DNA of 64,000 bases from Salinicoccus kekensis (GTDB lineage: Bacteria > Bacillota > Bacilli > Staphylococcales > Salinicoccaceae), in contig NZ_OBQF01000006.1 of NCBI RefSeq assembly GCF_900220995.1, positions 124,126 through 188,125 on the forward strand, written 5' to 3'. Below are positions 25,033-34,546 of the stretch, piece after piece. The notes beneath the pieces were generated by a model. It saw only the letters and a list, made by a program, of their open reading frames with translations, did not search any database and had not been told where the DNA came from. The stretch's first letter is position 1. Every line of letters begins with the position of its first letter. The translations under genes were made by a program, and so were the position numbers.

Positions 25033-25683
25033 TCAAATATCGAACAGTTTTTTCTTCACCGCATATTCCACGAGTTCCGGCCTGGAACCGAGGTCCAGCT
25101 TATCCATGATCCTCGATTTGTGCGCTTCGACGGTTTTGACCGAAATGAACAGCATTTCAGCGATGTCTTTATTGCCGTATCCTTTGGCGACAAGCGGAAG
25201 TATCTCCAGTTCCCGCTGCGTCAATATGTTGAACGGTTCTTTGTCATGCTCCGGTATTTCATCAGTGGCGAGGAATTTCTCGAATGATTCGTTCATCAGG
25301 ACGGGATCGATGTAGCGCTCACCTTTGGCAACGGTCCTGATGGCTTTGATCAGTTCATCGTCCGGTGAGTTCTTCAAAATATATCCGAGCGCGCCGCTTT
25401 TGAATGTATGCGTGATATACTCCTCGTCGTCATACATCGTAAGTATCAATATTTTCACTTCCGGGAATACATCGTGTATCTTGCTTGCTGCGAACAATCC
25501 GGATTCCCCCGGCGGCATGCTTAAATCCAGCAGCAGGACATCCGGGGAAAGTTCTTTGACTTTCTCGAATGCCTGTCTGCCGTCAGCGGCCGTCCCGATC
25601 ACTTCCATGTCTTCCTGATAATTCAGGAGCATGGTGAAACCCGTCCTCACCACGGCATGATCATCTGCTATTACAAGTTTCAT
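25033..25683 (-). CDS. nreC: Response regulator NreC
   Basis: 216-residue NarL/LuxR-type regulator. The receiver domain carries [10 protein letters not shown] and the phospho-acceptor Asp in [14 protein letters not shown]; the C-terminal helix-turn-helix is LTQREILPLV...[25 protein letters not shown]. With NreB it activates narGHJI and narT under low oxygen. It overlaps nreB by 4 bp. Its likely target sites are the palindromes at 24463 and 33726. Confidence 0.95.
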   Translation of the reverse strand: MKLVIADDHAVVRTGFTMLLNYQEDMEVIGTAADGRQAFEKVKELSPDVLLLDLSMPPGESGLFAASKIHDVFPEVKILILTMYDDEEYITHTFKSGALGYILKNSPDDELIKAIRTVAKGERYIDPVLMNESFEKFLATDEIPEHDKEPFNILTQRELEILPLVAKGYGNKDIAEMLFISVKTVEAHKSRIMDKLDLGSRPELVEYAVKKKLFDI

Positions 25684-26723
25684 ACGATCCTCTCCCCAAC
25701 AGGAATGTATCCTTCGACTTTGGTGCCCCTGCCCGGCTCACTGTCTATATTCAGTTCACCGTCCACGCTGCTGATCCGCTCATGCATGCCGAAGAGGCCG
25801 AGCCCGGAACCTTTAGGTTCAGCTCCCATCAGGAAACCGGCACCTTCATCCTCGATTTCAAAATGGATTTCAATGCCGTTATAGGAGCCCGCTTCCTTCA
25901 GGTTCACCATGATTTCATCACTGCCGGAATATTTGACGGCATTGAATGCCGCTTCCTGGATGATGCGGTAGATGACCGTTTCAATCTCCGGACGGTATCT
26001 TTTCTTGTTCAGGTTAGTGTTGAAATCGACCAGTATGCCGTACTGCTTCTGAAGCCATTTGAAGTGGGTTTTCAAAGCAGCTTCAACCCCCAGATCATCC
26101 AGGCTCGCAGGCCGCAGCTCAACAGAGATGTTCCGGATGTAGTCCAGCAGATGGCTGAGCATCTCTTCGGAGTCCTCGATCTTTTCATCCAGTTCTTCCC
26201 TGTCCTTGGTGTATTTGAACAGCCTCATCTCGAGCAGCACATTCAAAAGTTCCTGTGTGACCCCGTCGTGTAGATCCCTCGAAATCCGCTTACGCTCATT
26301 TTCCTGTGCCTGGATGATCCGCTGAGTCAGCAATTTCTGATGTTCGAACTCCTGCTGCTTCATCAATTCTGAAAGCGGATTCAAAGTAAAGACGCTGATG
26401 TTGTTTTCCGGATCGATCTGCTGGAAATTGGCGATATATGTGACCCTCTTACCGTAACGTGTGCGCATATACACCTGGAAAGTCAGTTTTTCTTTGCTCA
26501 TCAAAAAGCAGGTCGTGCAGTCCGGGTCCCCGCTGGCTGCCATACCCATGCAATGGCCGCATATATTGATGAACTGATTGCGGTCATAGTCACTTAAGTC
26601 CAATGTTTTTTCAGCTTCTGCATTCATATAGACGATTTCACCATGCCGGTCGACGAAAAGGATCATCTCTTTCGACTGGTGGAACATCGCCTCGAGGAGC
26701 GATGTCAGATCATGTGTTTTCAT
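25680..26723 (-). CDS. nreB: Oxygen-sensing histidine kinase NreB
   Basis: 347-residue cytoplasmic kinase. A PAS domain holds four Cys (55, 58, 69, 72; C-x2-C-x10-C-x2-C) that ligate the O2-labile [4Fe-4S] cluster. The HisKA_3 phosphorylation site is [13 protein letters not shown] (His152), and the ATPase lid shows [13 protein letters not shown]. Cluster loss in oxygen shuts the kinase off. The Cys spacing is one residue tighter in the middle than the S. carnosus protein as I recall it. It overlaps nreA by 14 bp and nreC by 4 bp. Confidence 0.95.
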   Translation of the reverse strand: MKTHDLTSLLEAMFHQSKEMILFVDRHGEIVYMNAEAEKTLDLSDYDRNQFINICGHCMGMAASGDPDCTTCFLMSKEKLTFQVYMRTRYGKRVTYIANFQQIDPENNISVFTLNPLSELMKQQEFEHQKLLTQRIIQAQENERKRISRDLHDGVTQELLNVLLEMRLFKYTKDREELDEKIEDSEEMLSHLLDYIRNISVELRPASLDDLGVEAALKTHFKWLQKQYGILVDFNTNLNKKRYRPEIETVIYRIIQEAAFNAVKYSGSDEIMVNLKEAGSYNGIEIHFEIEDEGAGFLMGAEPKGSGLGLFGMHERISSVDGELNIDSEPGRGTKVEGYIPVGERIV

Positions 26724-27174
26724 ACAGCATCAACTCTTTTAAAAGTTCTATTCGCAAATCTTTTTCAACATCCGCCTTGAGGGCCTCGTATTCTGCTTCA
26801 CTGATGTGCCTCGGCGCTCTGTCACCCAGGACGACAAGCCCCATGACGACTTCATCATTATTCCAGATCGGTATCGCAACGAAACCCTGGATATTTTCAA
26901 AATAAAGGATCGGGAAGCGGAAAAGCTCTTCCGGATTATAAATTTTGGAAACATCCTGGACTACGAGTGATTTACCGGTTTTCAAAACGACCCCCGGCAG
27001 TCCCGTCCCTTTTCTGAGCTCCATCCTTTTCCAGCGCTGACTGTCACTTCCGAGTACATACTTCCACTTGAAGGTGGAATTCCCCCGGTTGTTGATCATG
27101 CCGGTCAATGCGACGATCGCGAAATCATGTTTCTTCTGTAATCTTTGTAATACACCTTTGACTGATTGATTCAT
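26710..27174 (-). CDS. nreA: Nitrate sensor NreA (GAF domain)
   Basis: 154-residue single GAF-domain protein that binds nitrate and restrains NreB when nitrate is absent. Family features are KKHDFAIVALTGMINNRG near the start, WKYVLGSDSQRWKRMELRKGTGLPG, and LVVLGDRAPRHI. It lies 26 bp after narI, so the whole sensor system NreABC continues the narGHJI transcript. Confidence 0.92.
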   Translation of the reverse strand: MNQSVKGVLQRLQKKHDFAIVALTGMINNRGNSTFKWKYVLGSDSQRWKRMELRKGTGLPGVVLKTGKSLVVQDVSKIYNPEELFRFPILYFENIQGFVAIPIWNNDEVVMGLVVLGDRAPRHISEAEYEALKADVEKDLRIELLKELMLYENT

Positions 27175-27199
27175 AGAACCCCCACCAATCCCGATCTCT

Positions 27200-27877
27200 T
27201 TACTGCTTATGCCTCCGGTATACTATATAACTCCTTCCGACATAGTTGAACGGCAGGCTCCATGCATGCACAAGCCTTGTTGCAGGCCACAGCGCGAAGA
27301 TCAGGAAGGCGGAAAGTACATGTATCTGGAATGTAAGCGGTACGTCCGTCATCAGTGAGGCATCCGGGGAAAACGTCACAAGCCCCCTGACCCATACTGA
27401 AATCGACTGACGGTAATCAAAATCGGTCACGATATTATTTGTGACAAGTGTAGCATAAATACCGATGAAAGTTATGAACAGCAGCAGAAAATTGACCACC
27501 ATATCTGAAACTGAGCTCAATTTACGGACTGATTTGTTATTGATCCTCCGGAATGTCAGCAGGAACATGCCGACAAACATCACCACCCCGAAAAATCCGC
27601 CGACATACACCGCCCCGAGATGATAGATGTGCTCATTGACCCCGATTGCACTCATCCAATGCGCCGGGATGAACAACCCCACTATATGTCCAAAAAAAAC
27701 CGGTATCACTGCAAAATGGAACAGTATGCTCCCCACCATCAATTGTTTCTTCTCAATGAATTCACTCGATTTTGCCGTCCAGCCGAATTGATCTATCCTG
27801 TACCGCCAAATATGTCCAACGATAAAAATTACCACACACAAGTAAGGAAATATCACCCACAGAAATTGATCAAGCAT
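27200..27877 (-). CDS. narI: Respiratory nitrate reductase gamma subunit NarI
   Basis: 225-residue diheme cytochrome b with five membrane helices; passes electrons from menaquinol to NarH. FPYLCVVIFIVGHIWRYR at the N-terminus contains the first heme His, FHFAVIPVFFGHIVGLFIP holds two more, and the last helix HVLSAFLIFALWPATRLVHAW carries the remaining ligands. It overlaps narJ by 8 bp. Topology and length are normal. Confidence 0.94.
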   Translation of the reverse strand: MLDQFLWVIFPYLCVVIFIVGHIWRYRIDQFGWTAKSSEFIEKKQLMVGSILFHFAVIPVFFGHIVGLFIPAHWMSAIGVNEHIYHLGAVYVGGFFGVVMFVGMFLLTFRRINNKSVRKLSSVSDMVVNFLLLFITFIGIYATLVTNNIVTDFDYRQSISVWVRGLVTFSPDASLMTDVPLTFQIHVLSAFLIFALWPATRLVHAWSLPFNYVGRSYIVYRRHKQ

Positions 27878-28448
27878 TTTGTTCGCCCTCTTTCATCGAC
27901 TCATCTACACATGCCTTGAACGTTTCCCGCAATCCCTTGATCAGGTTGAAGTATGGGCTTTTATTACGTTCCAAAGCCTGGATCATATGATATGTACCGT
28001 CTTCCAGGACCATGATCAACAAAGTCAGGCTTTCCTCCGCACGCTCGTCCCCCCGCCATTCCGCGGCATAAAGGAACTCAAGCATGAGAGGCAGGTAGTC
28101 GCTCAGCTCGTTGTCGGGCATCTTCAGACCGAACATTTCATACAATACCTTCAGTTTGGCCAGCATCTGGCCGCGTTCTTTCTGGTCTTCAAATTTGAAA
28201 TAAGTCATATACAAATTGGTGTCCCTGTCAAAATCGAAAGTCTGGGTGTAGACCTGCTGAATGTCATCAAGGCTGATGTCATGCATGTCATCCCAGTACT
28301 GTTTGATGTAAGGGTAAGCCGGATGGGACGCATCGAACGCCCCATCAAACTCCCTTGGATGAAAATCAATTTTGGTCGGGAAAGTCAGCTGGTTCGAAAA
28401 GAACCCGAATGACTTCTTATATTTGTGTAATTCATCCAGATTAATCAC
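27870..28448 (-). CDS. narJ: Nitrate reductase assembly chaperone NarJ
   Basis: Cytoplasmic chaperone of the TorD/NarJ family needed to load the Mo cofactor into NarG. 192 residues from GTG 28448, chosen because GGGGGA stands 7 bases ahead and the resulting start MINLDELHKYKK fits the family; an ATG five codons upstream overlaps that ribosome site. The core contains LSDYLPLMLEFLYAAEW, a hallmark NarJ helix (family DxLPxxLEFL). It overlaps the narH stop by 8 bp. Confidence 0.9.
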   Translation of the reverse strand: MINLDELHKYKKSFGFFSNQLTFPTKIDFHPREFDGAFDASHPAYPYIKQYWDDMHDISLDDIQQVYTQTFDFDRDTNLYMTYFKFEDQKERGQMLAKLKVLYEMFGLKMPDNELSDYLPLMLEFLYAAEWRGDERAEESLTLLIMVLEDGTYHMIQALERNKSPYFNLIKGLRETFKACVDESMKEGEQNA

Positions 28449-29994
28449 GCCAGATTCCCCCATAGAAGTTCTGTTCGTAAATCTCTTTGCCCGTCTGATT
28501 GCTCGTCGTTGCAGCCATCACCGGACCGCACCCATCACAATCGTCCCCGCCGAAGCCGTAGCCTGTCGAGCCCTGGGCCCTGTAAGGGTCCGTATACTGC
28601 TCCCTGTGGGAAGTCGGTATGACGAAGCGGTCTTCATATTTCGCGATCGCAAGCAGCCGGTACATCATCTTCGTTTCGTTCGCACTCATGCCGACGCGCT
28701 CGAGCCTTGATTCGTCAAAGTCCTTGCCGCTTGAGATGGCCCTCATATACTGACGCATCATCGCCATCTTCTGCAGTGCGCCCTTGACCGGTTCAACATC
28801 GCCGGCAGTCAGCATATTCGCAAGGTACTGGAGCGGGATCCTCATCTCTTCGATTGCCGGGAATATTGCATCCGGATTCTTGATGGAATCCTTTCCTTCG
28901 AAGTAGTTCATGATCGGGCTGAGCGGCGGGCAGTACCATACCATCGGCATCGTCCGGTATTCAGGGTGCAGCGGGAATGCAAGCTTGTATTCGACTGCCA
29001 GTTTATAGACCGGCGAGTTCTGTGCCGCTTCGATCCAGTCGTTGGAAATGCCGTCCCGTTCCGCCTGTGCAATCACTTCAGGATCGTTCGGGTCGAGGAA
29101 CAGGTCAAGCTGTGCTTCGTAGAGATCTTTCTCATTTTCAGTGGCAGCCGCTTCAAGTACGCGGTCGGCGTCATACAGCAGCACGCCGAGGTAACGCATC
29201 CTGCCTGTGCACGTCTCTGAACATACAGTCGGAAGGCCTGCTTCTACACGCGGGAAGCAGAATGTGCACTTCTCCGCCTTGTTCGTTTTCCAGTTGAAGT
29301 AGACTTTCTTGTAAGGACAGCCTGTCATGCAGTATCTCCAGCCGCGGCATGCCTCCTGGTCTACCAGCACGATGCCGTCCTCATCCCGTTTGTACATTGC
29401 ACCCGACGGGCAGCTCGCCACACAGCTCGGATTCAGGCAGTGTTCGCAGAGCCTCGGCAGATACATCATGAAGGTCTTTTCAAAGTTGAATTTGATCTCT
29501 TCTTCGATCTGCTGGATGTTCGGATCCTGCGGGCCTGTGATATGGCCGCCTGCCAGGTCGTCTTCCCAGTTCGGTCCCCATTCAAGGTCCATCTTCTCGC
29601 CTGAGATGACGGAATGTGCCGTCGCAACAGGGCTGTGTTCGCTCTCTTCTTTTGTGATCAGATCCTGGTAGTTGTACGTCCACGGTTCGTAGTATTCCTT
29701 CATTTCCGGCATATCCGGGTTGTAGAAGATCTTACCTAGTGCGATTTTGGATAACTTTGTTCCACTCTTCAATTCCAGACGGCCGTTTCTCAGCTTCCAG
29801 CCGCCCTTATAGTGCTCCTGGTCCTCCCAGCGTTTCGGGTAGCCGATGCCGGGCTTCGTTTCCACGTTGTTGAACCACATGTACTCTGCACCCGGTCTAT
29901 TCGTCCAAGTGCTTTTACATGTCACACTGCACGTATGGCAACCGATACATTTGTCCAAGTTCATCACCATTGCAATCTGCGCTTTAATCTTCAA
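28441..29994 (-). CDS. narH: Respiratory nitrate reductase beta subunit NarH
   Basis: 517-residue electron-transfer subunit with four Fe-S clusters. Cys groups are CIGCHTCSVTC, CEHCLNPSCVASCP, CRGWRYCMTGCP (Trp replacing one Cys, which makes the [3Fe-4S] cluster) and CTFCFPRVEAGLPTVC. It starts 11 bp before the narG stop. Residues after ~300 form the NarH C-terminal domain with RIPLQYLANMLTAGD. Confidence 0.96.
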   Translation of the reverse strand: MKIKAQIAMVMNLDKCIGCHTCSVTCKSTWTNRPGAEYMWFNNVETKPGIGYPKRWEDQEHYKGGWKLRNGRLELKSGTKLSKIALGKIFYNPDMPEMKEYYEPWTYNYQDLITKEESEHSPVATAHSVISGEKMDLEWGPNWEDDLAGGHITGPQDPNIQQIEEEIKFNFEKTFMMYLPRLCEHCLNPSCVASCPSGAMYKRDEDGIVLVDQEACRGWRYCMTGCPYKKVYFNWKTNKAEKCTFCFPRVEAGLPTVCSETCTGRMRYLGVLLYDADRVLEAAATENEKDLYEAQLDLFLDPNDPEVIAQAERDGISNDWIEAAQNSPVYKLAVEYKLAFPLHPEYRTMPMVWYCPPLSPIMNYFEGKDSIKNPDAIFPAIEEMRIPLQYLANMLTAGDVEPVKGALQKMAMMRQYMRAISSGKDFDESRLERVGMSANETKMMYRLLAIAKYEDRFVIPTSHREQYTDPYRAQGSTGYGFGGDDCDGCGPVMAATTSNQTGKEIYEQNFYGGIWRD

Positions 29995-32900
29995 GCCAAT
30001 TGACCTCCTTCATTTTTCTTACCGCGACGTAAACATCTCTCTGGTTACCGATCGGACCATAATAGTTGAAGCCGTAACTGATCTGGGCATAACCCCCGAC
30101 CATCTGGGTCGGCTTCATATGGATCCGTGTCGGAGCGTTGTGGCTTCCGCCGCGCGTATCCGTAATTTCAGAGCCGGGCACTTCAATATGCTTATCCTGT
30201 GCGTGATACATGAACATCGTGCCTTTCGGCATTCTATGTGAAACGACAGCCCTCGCTGCCACAACACCATTTCTGTTGTAGACCTCCAGCCATTCATTAT
30301 CTGCTATATCATGCTCTTCTGCGTCCTCATTGGACAGCCAGACCGTCGGTCCGCCCCTGAAGAGCGTGAGCATATGCAGGTTGTCCTGGTATGTCGAATG
30401 GATATTCCATTTACCGTGCGGGGTCAGGTACCTGAGGACCAGCGAGTCCACGCCGCCCTTGATCTTCTTGTCCTTCGAGCCGAACACCATCGGCGGCAGT
30501 GTCGGTTTGTAGACCGGCAGGCCTTCACCGAACTGCAGGAACATATCGTGGTCGATGTAGAAGGACTGTCGTCCCGTCAGCGTCCTGAAAGGCACATTCC
30601 GTTCAACGTTCGTGGTGAAAGGATTGTAACGCCGCCCCTGCTTGTTCGAACCCGGGAAGACGGCTGTCGGGATGACTTCCCTCGGCTGTGCCGTGATATT
30701 GTTGAATGTGATCTTTTCATTTTCCCGTGCACTTGAGATATCCCGGAGCACCTGCCCGGTCTGATTTTCAAGGTCCTCATAGGATTTCTGCGACACTTCG
30801 CCGTTGGCGCATGATGACACGTGCAGCACGACATCCGCAGCCCGTCTTGCCGTATCCATCCTCGGCAGTCCATCCTTGATCGTGCCGTCGGTATAGACGC
30901 CGTTCATCGACTTGAGTTCCTCATGCTGCTCCGTCACATCGAACGACACGCCGTGGGCACCGATCTTGTTCCTGAAGCCGGGACCTGCAGTGATGAATTT
31001 ATCGTAGACCTCTGTGTAATCCCTTTCGACGATCTTGAATGCCGGCATCGTCTTGCCCGGGATCGCCTCGATTTCACCTTTCGACCAATCCTTGACCAGC
31101 CCGAGGGGCTGTGCCATCTCCTGGTTCGTATCATGTGCGAGCGGGGACGTGACCAGGTCCTTATAAATACCCGGCAGCTGCGTTTTGGCCATTTCAGTAA
31201 AACCTTTCGCCAGGTCCCGGAATATATTCCAGTCCGATTTCGATTCCCACAGCGGATCCACGGCCGGGTTGAACGGGTGGATGAACGGGTGCATATCCGT
31301 ACTTGATATGTCGTGCTTTTCATACCACGTCGCCGCAGGTAATACGATATCCGCATAAATCGGTGTCGCCGTCATCCGGAAATCGATGGCGATCATCAAA
31401 TCCAGCTTCCCTTCCGCTTCCTCGCCCCATTCAATCTCCTCGGGCTTGAAATCTTCATTTGGTGAAGCGAGCAGCCCGCTCTTTGTGCCGAGCAGATGCT
31501 TCATGAAATATTCCTGCCCTTTTGCGGATGATGATATGAGGTTCGAACGCCAGACGAAGAGGGTTTTCGGATGGTTTTCAATTGCAGCAGGATCCTCGAT
31601 CGCAAACTTCGTCTCCTTGCTCTTAAGCTGTTCCACGGCGAGGTCGATCACCGCCTCATCTGAGTCGTCCCCTTTAGCCTTCGCCTCTTCATAAAATGCG
31701 AGGCTGCTCTTGTTGAACTGCGGATATGAGGGCAGCCAGCCAAGCCTTGCTGCAAGGACGTTGTAGTCGGCCGGATGTTTGTATTCTATTTCGTCGGCAG
31801 TCGGAGACTGAAGCGTATCTGCCCCCGCTTCCTCATACTTCCACTGCTCGGTTGCAAAATAGAACCAGCTCGTCGCATTCTGCTGGCGCGGCGGTGCCTG
31901 CCAGTCCTTGGCAAAGGCGACATGTGCCCAGCCTTCATACGGGCGGACTTTCTCCTGTCCGACATAATGTGCCCAGCCGCCGCCGTTTTTGCCGACGCAG
32001 CCGCACAGCATCACGAGGTTCAGTATCGACCTGTATATCGTGTCGGAGTTGAACCAGTGGTTGATGCCCGCACCCATGATGATCATTGAACGTCCGTCGG
32101 TGTCCACTGCATTTTGTGCGAATTCCCGTGCAATCTGTACGACTACGGACTGCTTCACGGATGTCACTTTCTCCTGCCATGCAGGTGTGTAGACGGAATC
32201 AGCATCATCATACCCTTTCGCTTCATGTTCCGAGCCGAAGCGTTTCACCCCGTACTGTGAAAGCATCAGGTCATAGATCGTCGCCGCATATTTCTCGGTG
32301 CCGTCCTCAAGCTTCACTTTCTTTGCCATGATCGGCCGGGTGAATGTACTGTTCCCTGCATTGTCAAAGTACGGGAATTCGATGTTGATTTCCTCGCCGC
32401 CGAATTTTTCAACCGACATTGCCGGATCGATTTCCGTGCCGTCTTCACGTCTCAGTTCCAGATTCCATTTCTTGCCTTCTTCCCATCTCTGACCCACCGT
32501 GCCGTTCGGTGCAGTAAGCTCACCTGTATTCGCATCCAGTATGACGGGCTTCCAATCCGCATTTGCACTGTCCGTTCCGAGGTCGCTCTCCCTCAGGAAA
32601 CGTCCTGCTTTCAACGTATCCTTGAAATCATCCAGCAAAATCATGAACGGCAGATCGGTGAACCGCTTCGCATAATCGATGAACATCGGCTCCTGCCTCT
32701 GATAATAAAACTCATCCAATATGACATGTGTCATCGCCTGTGCAAGTGCTGCGTCCGTCCCCGGATTCGGTGCCAGCCAGTTATCGGCGAACTTGACGTT
32801 TTCAGCATAGTCCGGAGCGACGGAGACGATTTTGGTGCCCTTGTATCTCACTTCAGTCATGAAGTGGGCATCCGGCGTACGTGTCAGCGGTACGTTCGAA

Positions 32901-33655
32901 CCCCACATCATCAGGTAATTCGAGTTGTACCAGTCCGCCGATTCGGGGACATCCGTCTGATCCCCCCATATTTGCGGGGACGCGTTAGGCAGATCCGCAT
33001 ACCAGTCGTAAAAACTGAGCATCTCACCGCCAAGCAGAGTGATGAACCTTGAGCCTGCTGCGTAACTCAGCATGCTCATCGCAGGAATCGGCGTGAATCC
33101 GGCGATCCTGTCCGGTCCGTATTTTTTGATCGTATAGATCAGCTGGGCTGCGATCAACTGTGTCACATCACGCCAGTTCACCCGGACATGGCCGCCCATG
33201 CCGCGTGCCTGCTTGTATGACTTCGCCTTTTCAGGATCCTCGATGATGCTTCCCCATGCCGCGACCGGGTCCTCCAGCTCCTGCAGTGCCTCCTGCCACA
33301 ATCGCCACAGCTTCCCCCGCATATAAGGGAACTTGATGCGCATCGGGCTGTATTCGTACCATGAGAATGAGGCACCGCGCGGACACCCTCTCGGCTCGTA
33401 TTCAGGCATGTCGGGCCCGCACGATGGATAGTCGGTCTGCTGATTCTCCCATGTGATGATGCCATTCTTCACAAATACCTTCCACGAACATGAGCCTGTG
33501 CAGTTCACGCCGTGGGTCGTCCTGACCACTTTGTCGTGACTCCATCTCTGACGGTACATTTTTTCCCATTCCCGGCTCTTCTCTTCCAATATTGACCAGT
33601 TGCCGTTAAACTTTTCAGTCGGTTTAAAGAAATGAAGACCAAAGAGTTTGTCCAT
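29984..33655 (-). CDS. narG: Respiratory nitrate reductase alpha subunit NarG
   Basis: 1223-residue molybdenum bis-MGD enzyme reducing nitrate to nitrite on the cytoplasmic side. The N-terminal FS0 cluster site is HGVNCTGSCSW (His and Cys ligands) plus a later Cys in YPSCGPDMPEYEPRGCPRGASFSWYEY. LMMWGSNVPLTRTPDAHF (molybdopterin domain) and the C-terminal cofactor-binding part are conserved. Length matches Firmicute NarG (~1225). No Tat signal, only the remnant-like basic N-terminal region common to NarG. It is the first gene of narGHJI-nreABC-hemerythrin. Confidence 0.97.
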   Translation of the reverse strand: MDKLFGLHFFKPTEKFNGNWSILEEKSREWEKMYRQRWSHDKVVRTTHGVNCTGSCSWKVFVKNGIITWENQQTDYPSCGPDMPEYEPRGCPRGASFSWYEYSPMRIKFPYMRGKLWRLWQEALQELEDPVAAWGSIIEDPEKAKSYKQARGMGGHVRVNWRDVTQLIAAQLIYTIKKYGPDRIAGFTPIPAMSMLSYAAGSRFITLLGGEMLSFYDWYADLPNASPQIWGDQTDVPESADWYNSNYLMMWGSNVPLTRTPDAHFMTEVRYKGTKIVSVAPDYAENVKFADNWLAPNPGTDAALAQAMTHVILDEFYYQRQEPMFIDYAKRFTDLPFMILLDDFKDTLKAGRFLRESDLGTDSANADWKPVILDANTGELTAPNGTVGQRWEEGKKWNLELRREDGTEIDPAMSVEKFGGEEINIEFPYFDNAGNSTFTRPIMAKKVKLEDGTEKYAATIYDLMLSQYGVKRFGSEHEAKGYDDADSVYTPAWQEKVTSVKQSVVVQIAREFAQNAVDTDGRSMIIMGAGINHWFNSDTIYRSILNLVMLCGCVGKNGGGWAHYVGQEKVRPYEGWAHVAFAKDWQAPPRQQNATSWFYFATEQWKYEEAGADTLQSPTADEIEYKHPADYNVLAARLGWLPSYPQFNKSSLAFYEEAKAKGDDSDEAVIDLAVEQLKSKETKFAIEDPAAIENHPKTLFVWRSNLISSSAKGQEYFMKHLLGTKSGLLASPNEDFKPEEIEWGEEAEGKLDLMIAIDFRMTATPIYADIVLPAATWYEKHDISSTDMHPFIHPFNPAVDPLWESKSDWNIFRDLAKGFTEMAKTQLPGIYKDLVTSPLAHDTNQEMAQPLGLVKDWSKGEIEAIPGKTMPAFKIVERDYTEVYDKFITAGPGFRNKIGAHGVSFDVTEQHEELKSMNGVYTDGTIKDGLPRMDTARRAADVVLHVSSCANGEVSQKSYEDLENQTGQVLRDISSARENEKITFNNITAQPREVIPTAVFPGSNKQGRRYNPFTTNVERNVPFRTLTGRQSFYIDHDMFLQFGEGLPVYKPTLPPMVFGSKDKKIKGGVDSLVLRYLTPHGKWNIHSTYQDNLHMLTLFRGGPTVWLSNEDAEEHDIADNEWLEVYNRNGVVAARAVVSHRMPKGTMFMYHAQDKHIEVPGSEITDTRGGSHNAPTRIHMKPTQMVGGYAQISYGFNYYGPIGNQRDVYVAVRKMKEVNWLED

Positions 33656-33695
33656 TAGCGCTCTCCTCCAAATACAATTCTCTCAAGATACTTAC

Positions 33696-33701
33696 ATTAT
33701 C
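33696..33701 (-). promoter_or_regulatory. -10 element of the narG promoter
   Basis: GATAAT on the minus strand, about 41 bp before the narG start codon, without an evident -35. The NreC-like palindrome is centred about 43 bp upstream of the implied start site. Confidence 0.5.
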
Positions 33702-33725
33702 TGTTTTTATTGCCCGGAATAACAT

Positions 33726-33739
33726 TAGGGAAAGTCCTA
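33726..33739. promoter_or_regulatory. NreC-like binding site upstream of narG
   Basis: TAGGG-AAAG-TCCTA fits TAGGG-N4-CCCTA in 9 of 10 defined positions. Position relative to its -10 is the same as for the site in front of narT. Confidence 0.68.
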
Positions 33740-33850
33740 ATCATTTACCGATTAGATTGTTAAGGAAATGTAAAGAATGCCGAACGGAGGCCCCGATGTG
33801 GTAAAATATAAGCGTTATATGGATGCACAAATTTGAAAGGAGCCGCTGAT

Positions 33851-34546
33851 ATGCGCACAATTCTTGTTGTCGATGATGAACCATCCATCGTAACTTTACT
33901 TAAATTTAATCTTGAACAGGCGGGTTACAACGTCTTGACTGCAGAGGACGGTCGGACGGGGCTGGATACCGCCATGAATGAAAAACCGGATCTCATGGTG
34001 CTGGATCTGATGCTCCCCGGGATGGACGGCATGGATGTATGCAAGACGCTGCGCCAGGAGAAGGTGAACCTGCCCATCCTCATGTTGACGGCAAAGGATG
34101 ATGAATTCGATAAGATACTCGGGCTGGAGCTCGGTGCGGATGACTATCTGACGAAGCCGTTCAGCCCGCGTGAGGTGGTCGCCAGGGTGAAGGCCATTCT
34201 GAGGCGCTCGCAGAGCGAGGATGCCGAACAGTCGGAGCAGATTCTGAAAATCGGCGACCTGGAGATCCACCTCGACCGTTATGATGTTTATTTCAAGGAC
34301 CGTCAGCTCGTCCTGACGCCGAAAGAGTTCGAACTGCTCCTCTATCTCGCAAACCACAGGGGCAAAGTGCTCAGCAGGGATCAGCTGTTGAACGGCGTAT
34401 GGGATTTCCAGTATGACGGTGATACACGGATCGTCGATGTACATATCAGCCACCTCAGGGAAAAAATCGAGGAGGATACAAAAAAACCGGTGTACATCAG
34501 AACGATCCGCGGGTTCGGCTACAAGCTGGAAGGACCTGCTGAATGA
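33851..34546 (+). CDS. phoP: OmpR-family response regulator PhoP
   Basis: 231 residues from ATG 33851 (AAAGGAG eight bases ahead; a TTG upstream overlaps that site). The receiver domain has VVDDEPSIV, the phospho-Asp in MVLDLMLPGMDG and the switch Lys in DYLTKPFSPREVVARVKAILRR. The C-terminal winged helix ends VDVHISHLREKIEEDTKKP...TIRGFGYKLE. SIVTLLKFNLEQAGY is nearly the S. aureus PhoP sequence, which is why I call PhoP rather than WalR or SrrA. PhoPR controls the phosphate-starvation response. It overlaps phoR by 4 bp. Confidence 0.88.
   Translation: MRTILVVDDEPSIVTLLKFNLEQAGYNVLTAEDGRTGLDTAMNEKPDLMVLDLMLPGMDGMDVCKTLRQEKVNLPILMLTAKDDEFDKILGLELGADDYLTKPFSPREVVARVKAILRRSQSEDAEQSEQILKIGDLEIHLDRYDVYFKDRQLVLTPKEFELLLYLANHRGKVLSRDQLLNGVWDFQYDGDTRIVDVHISHLREKIEEDTKKPVYIRTIRGFGYKLEGPAE

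Noticed and set aside
29984-33655. Several long opposite-strand frames within narG, narH and other genes (for example 30311-30736, 30821-31306, 34?-type shadows)
   Set aside because: Mirror images of high-GC codon use in real genes; no ribosome sites and no recognisable domains.
16819-33655. Nitrate/molybdenum cofactor region as a recently acquired island
   Set aside because: No integrase, tRNA, direct repeats or clear change in base composition at the borders; the arrangement resembles that of resident staphylococcal nar/moa loci.
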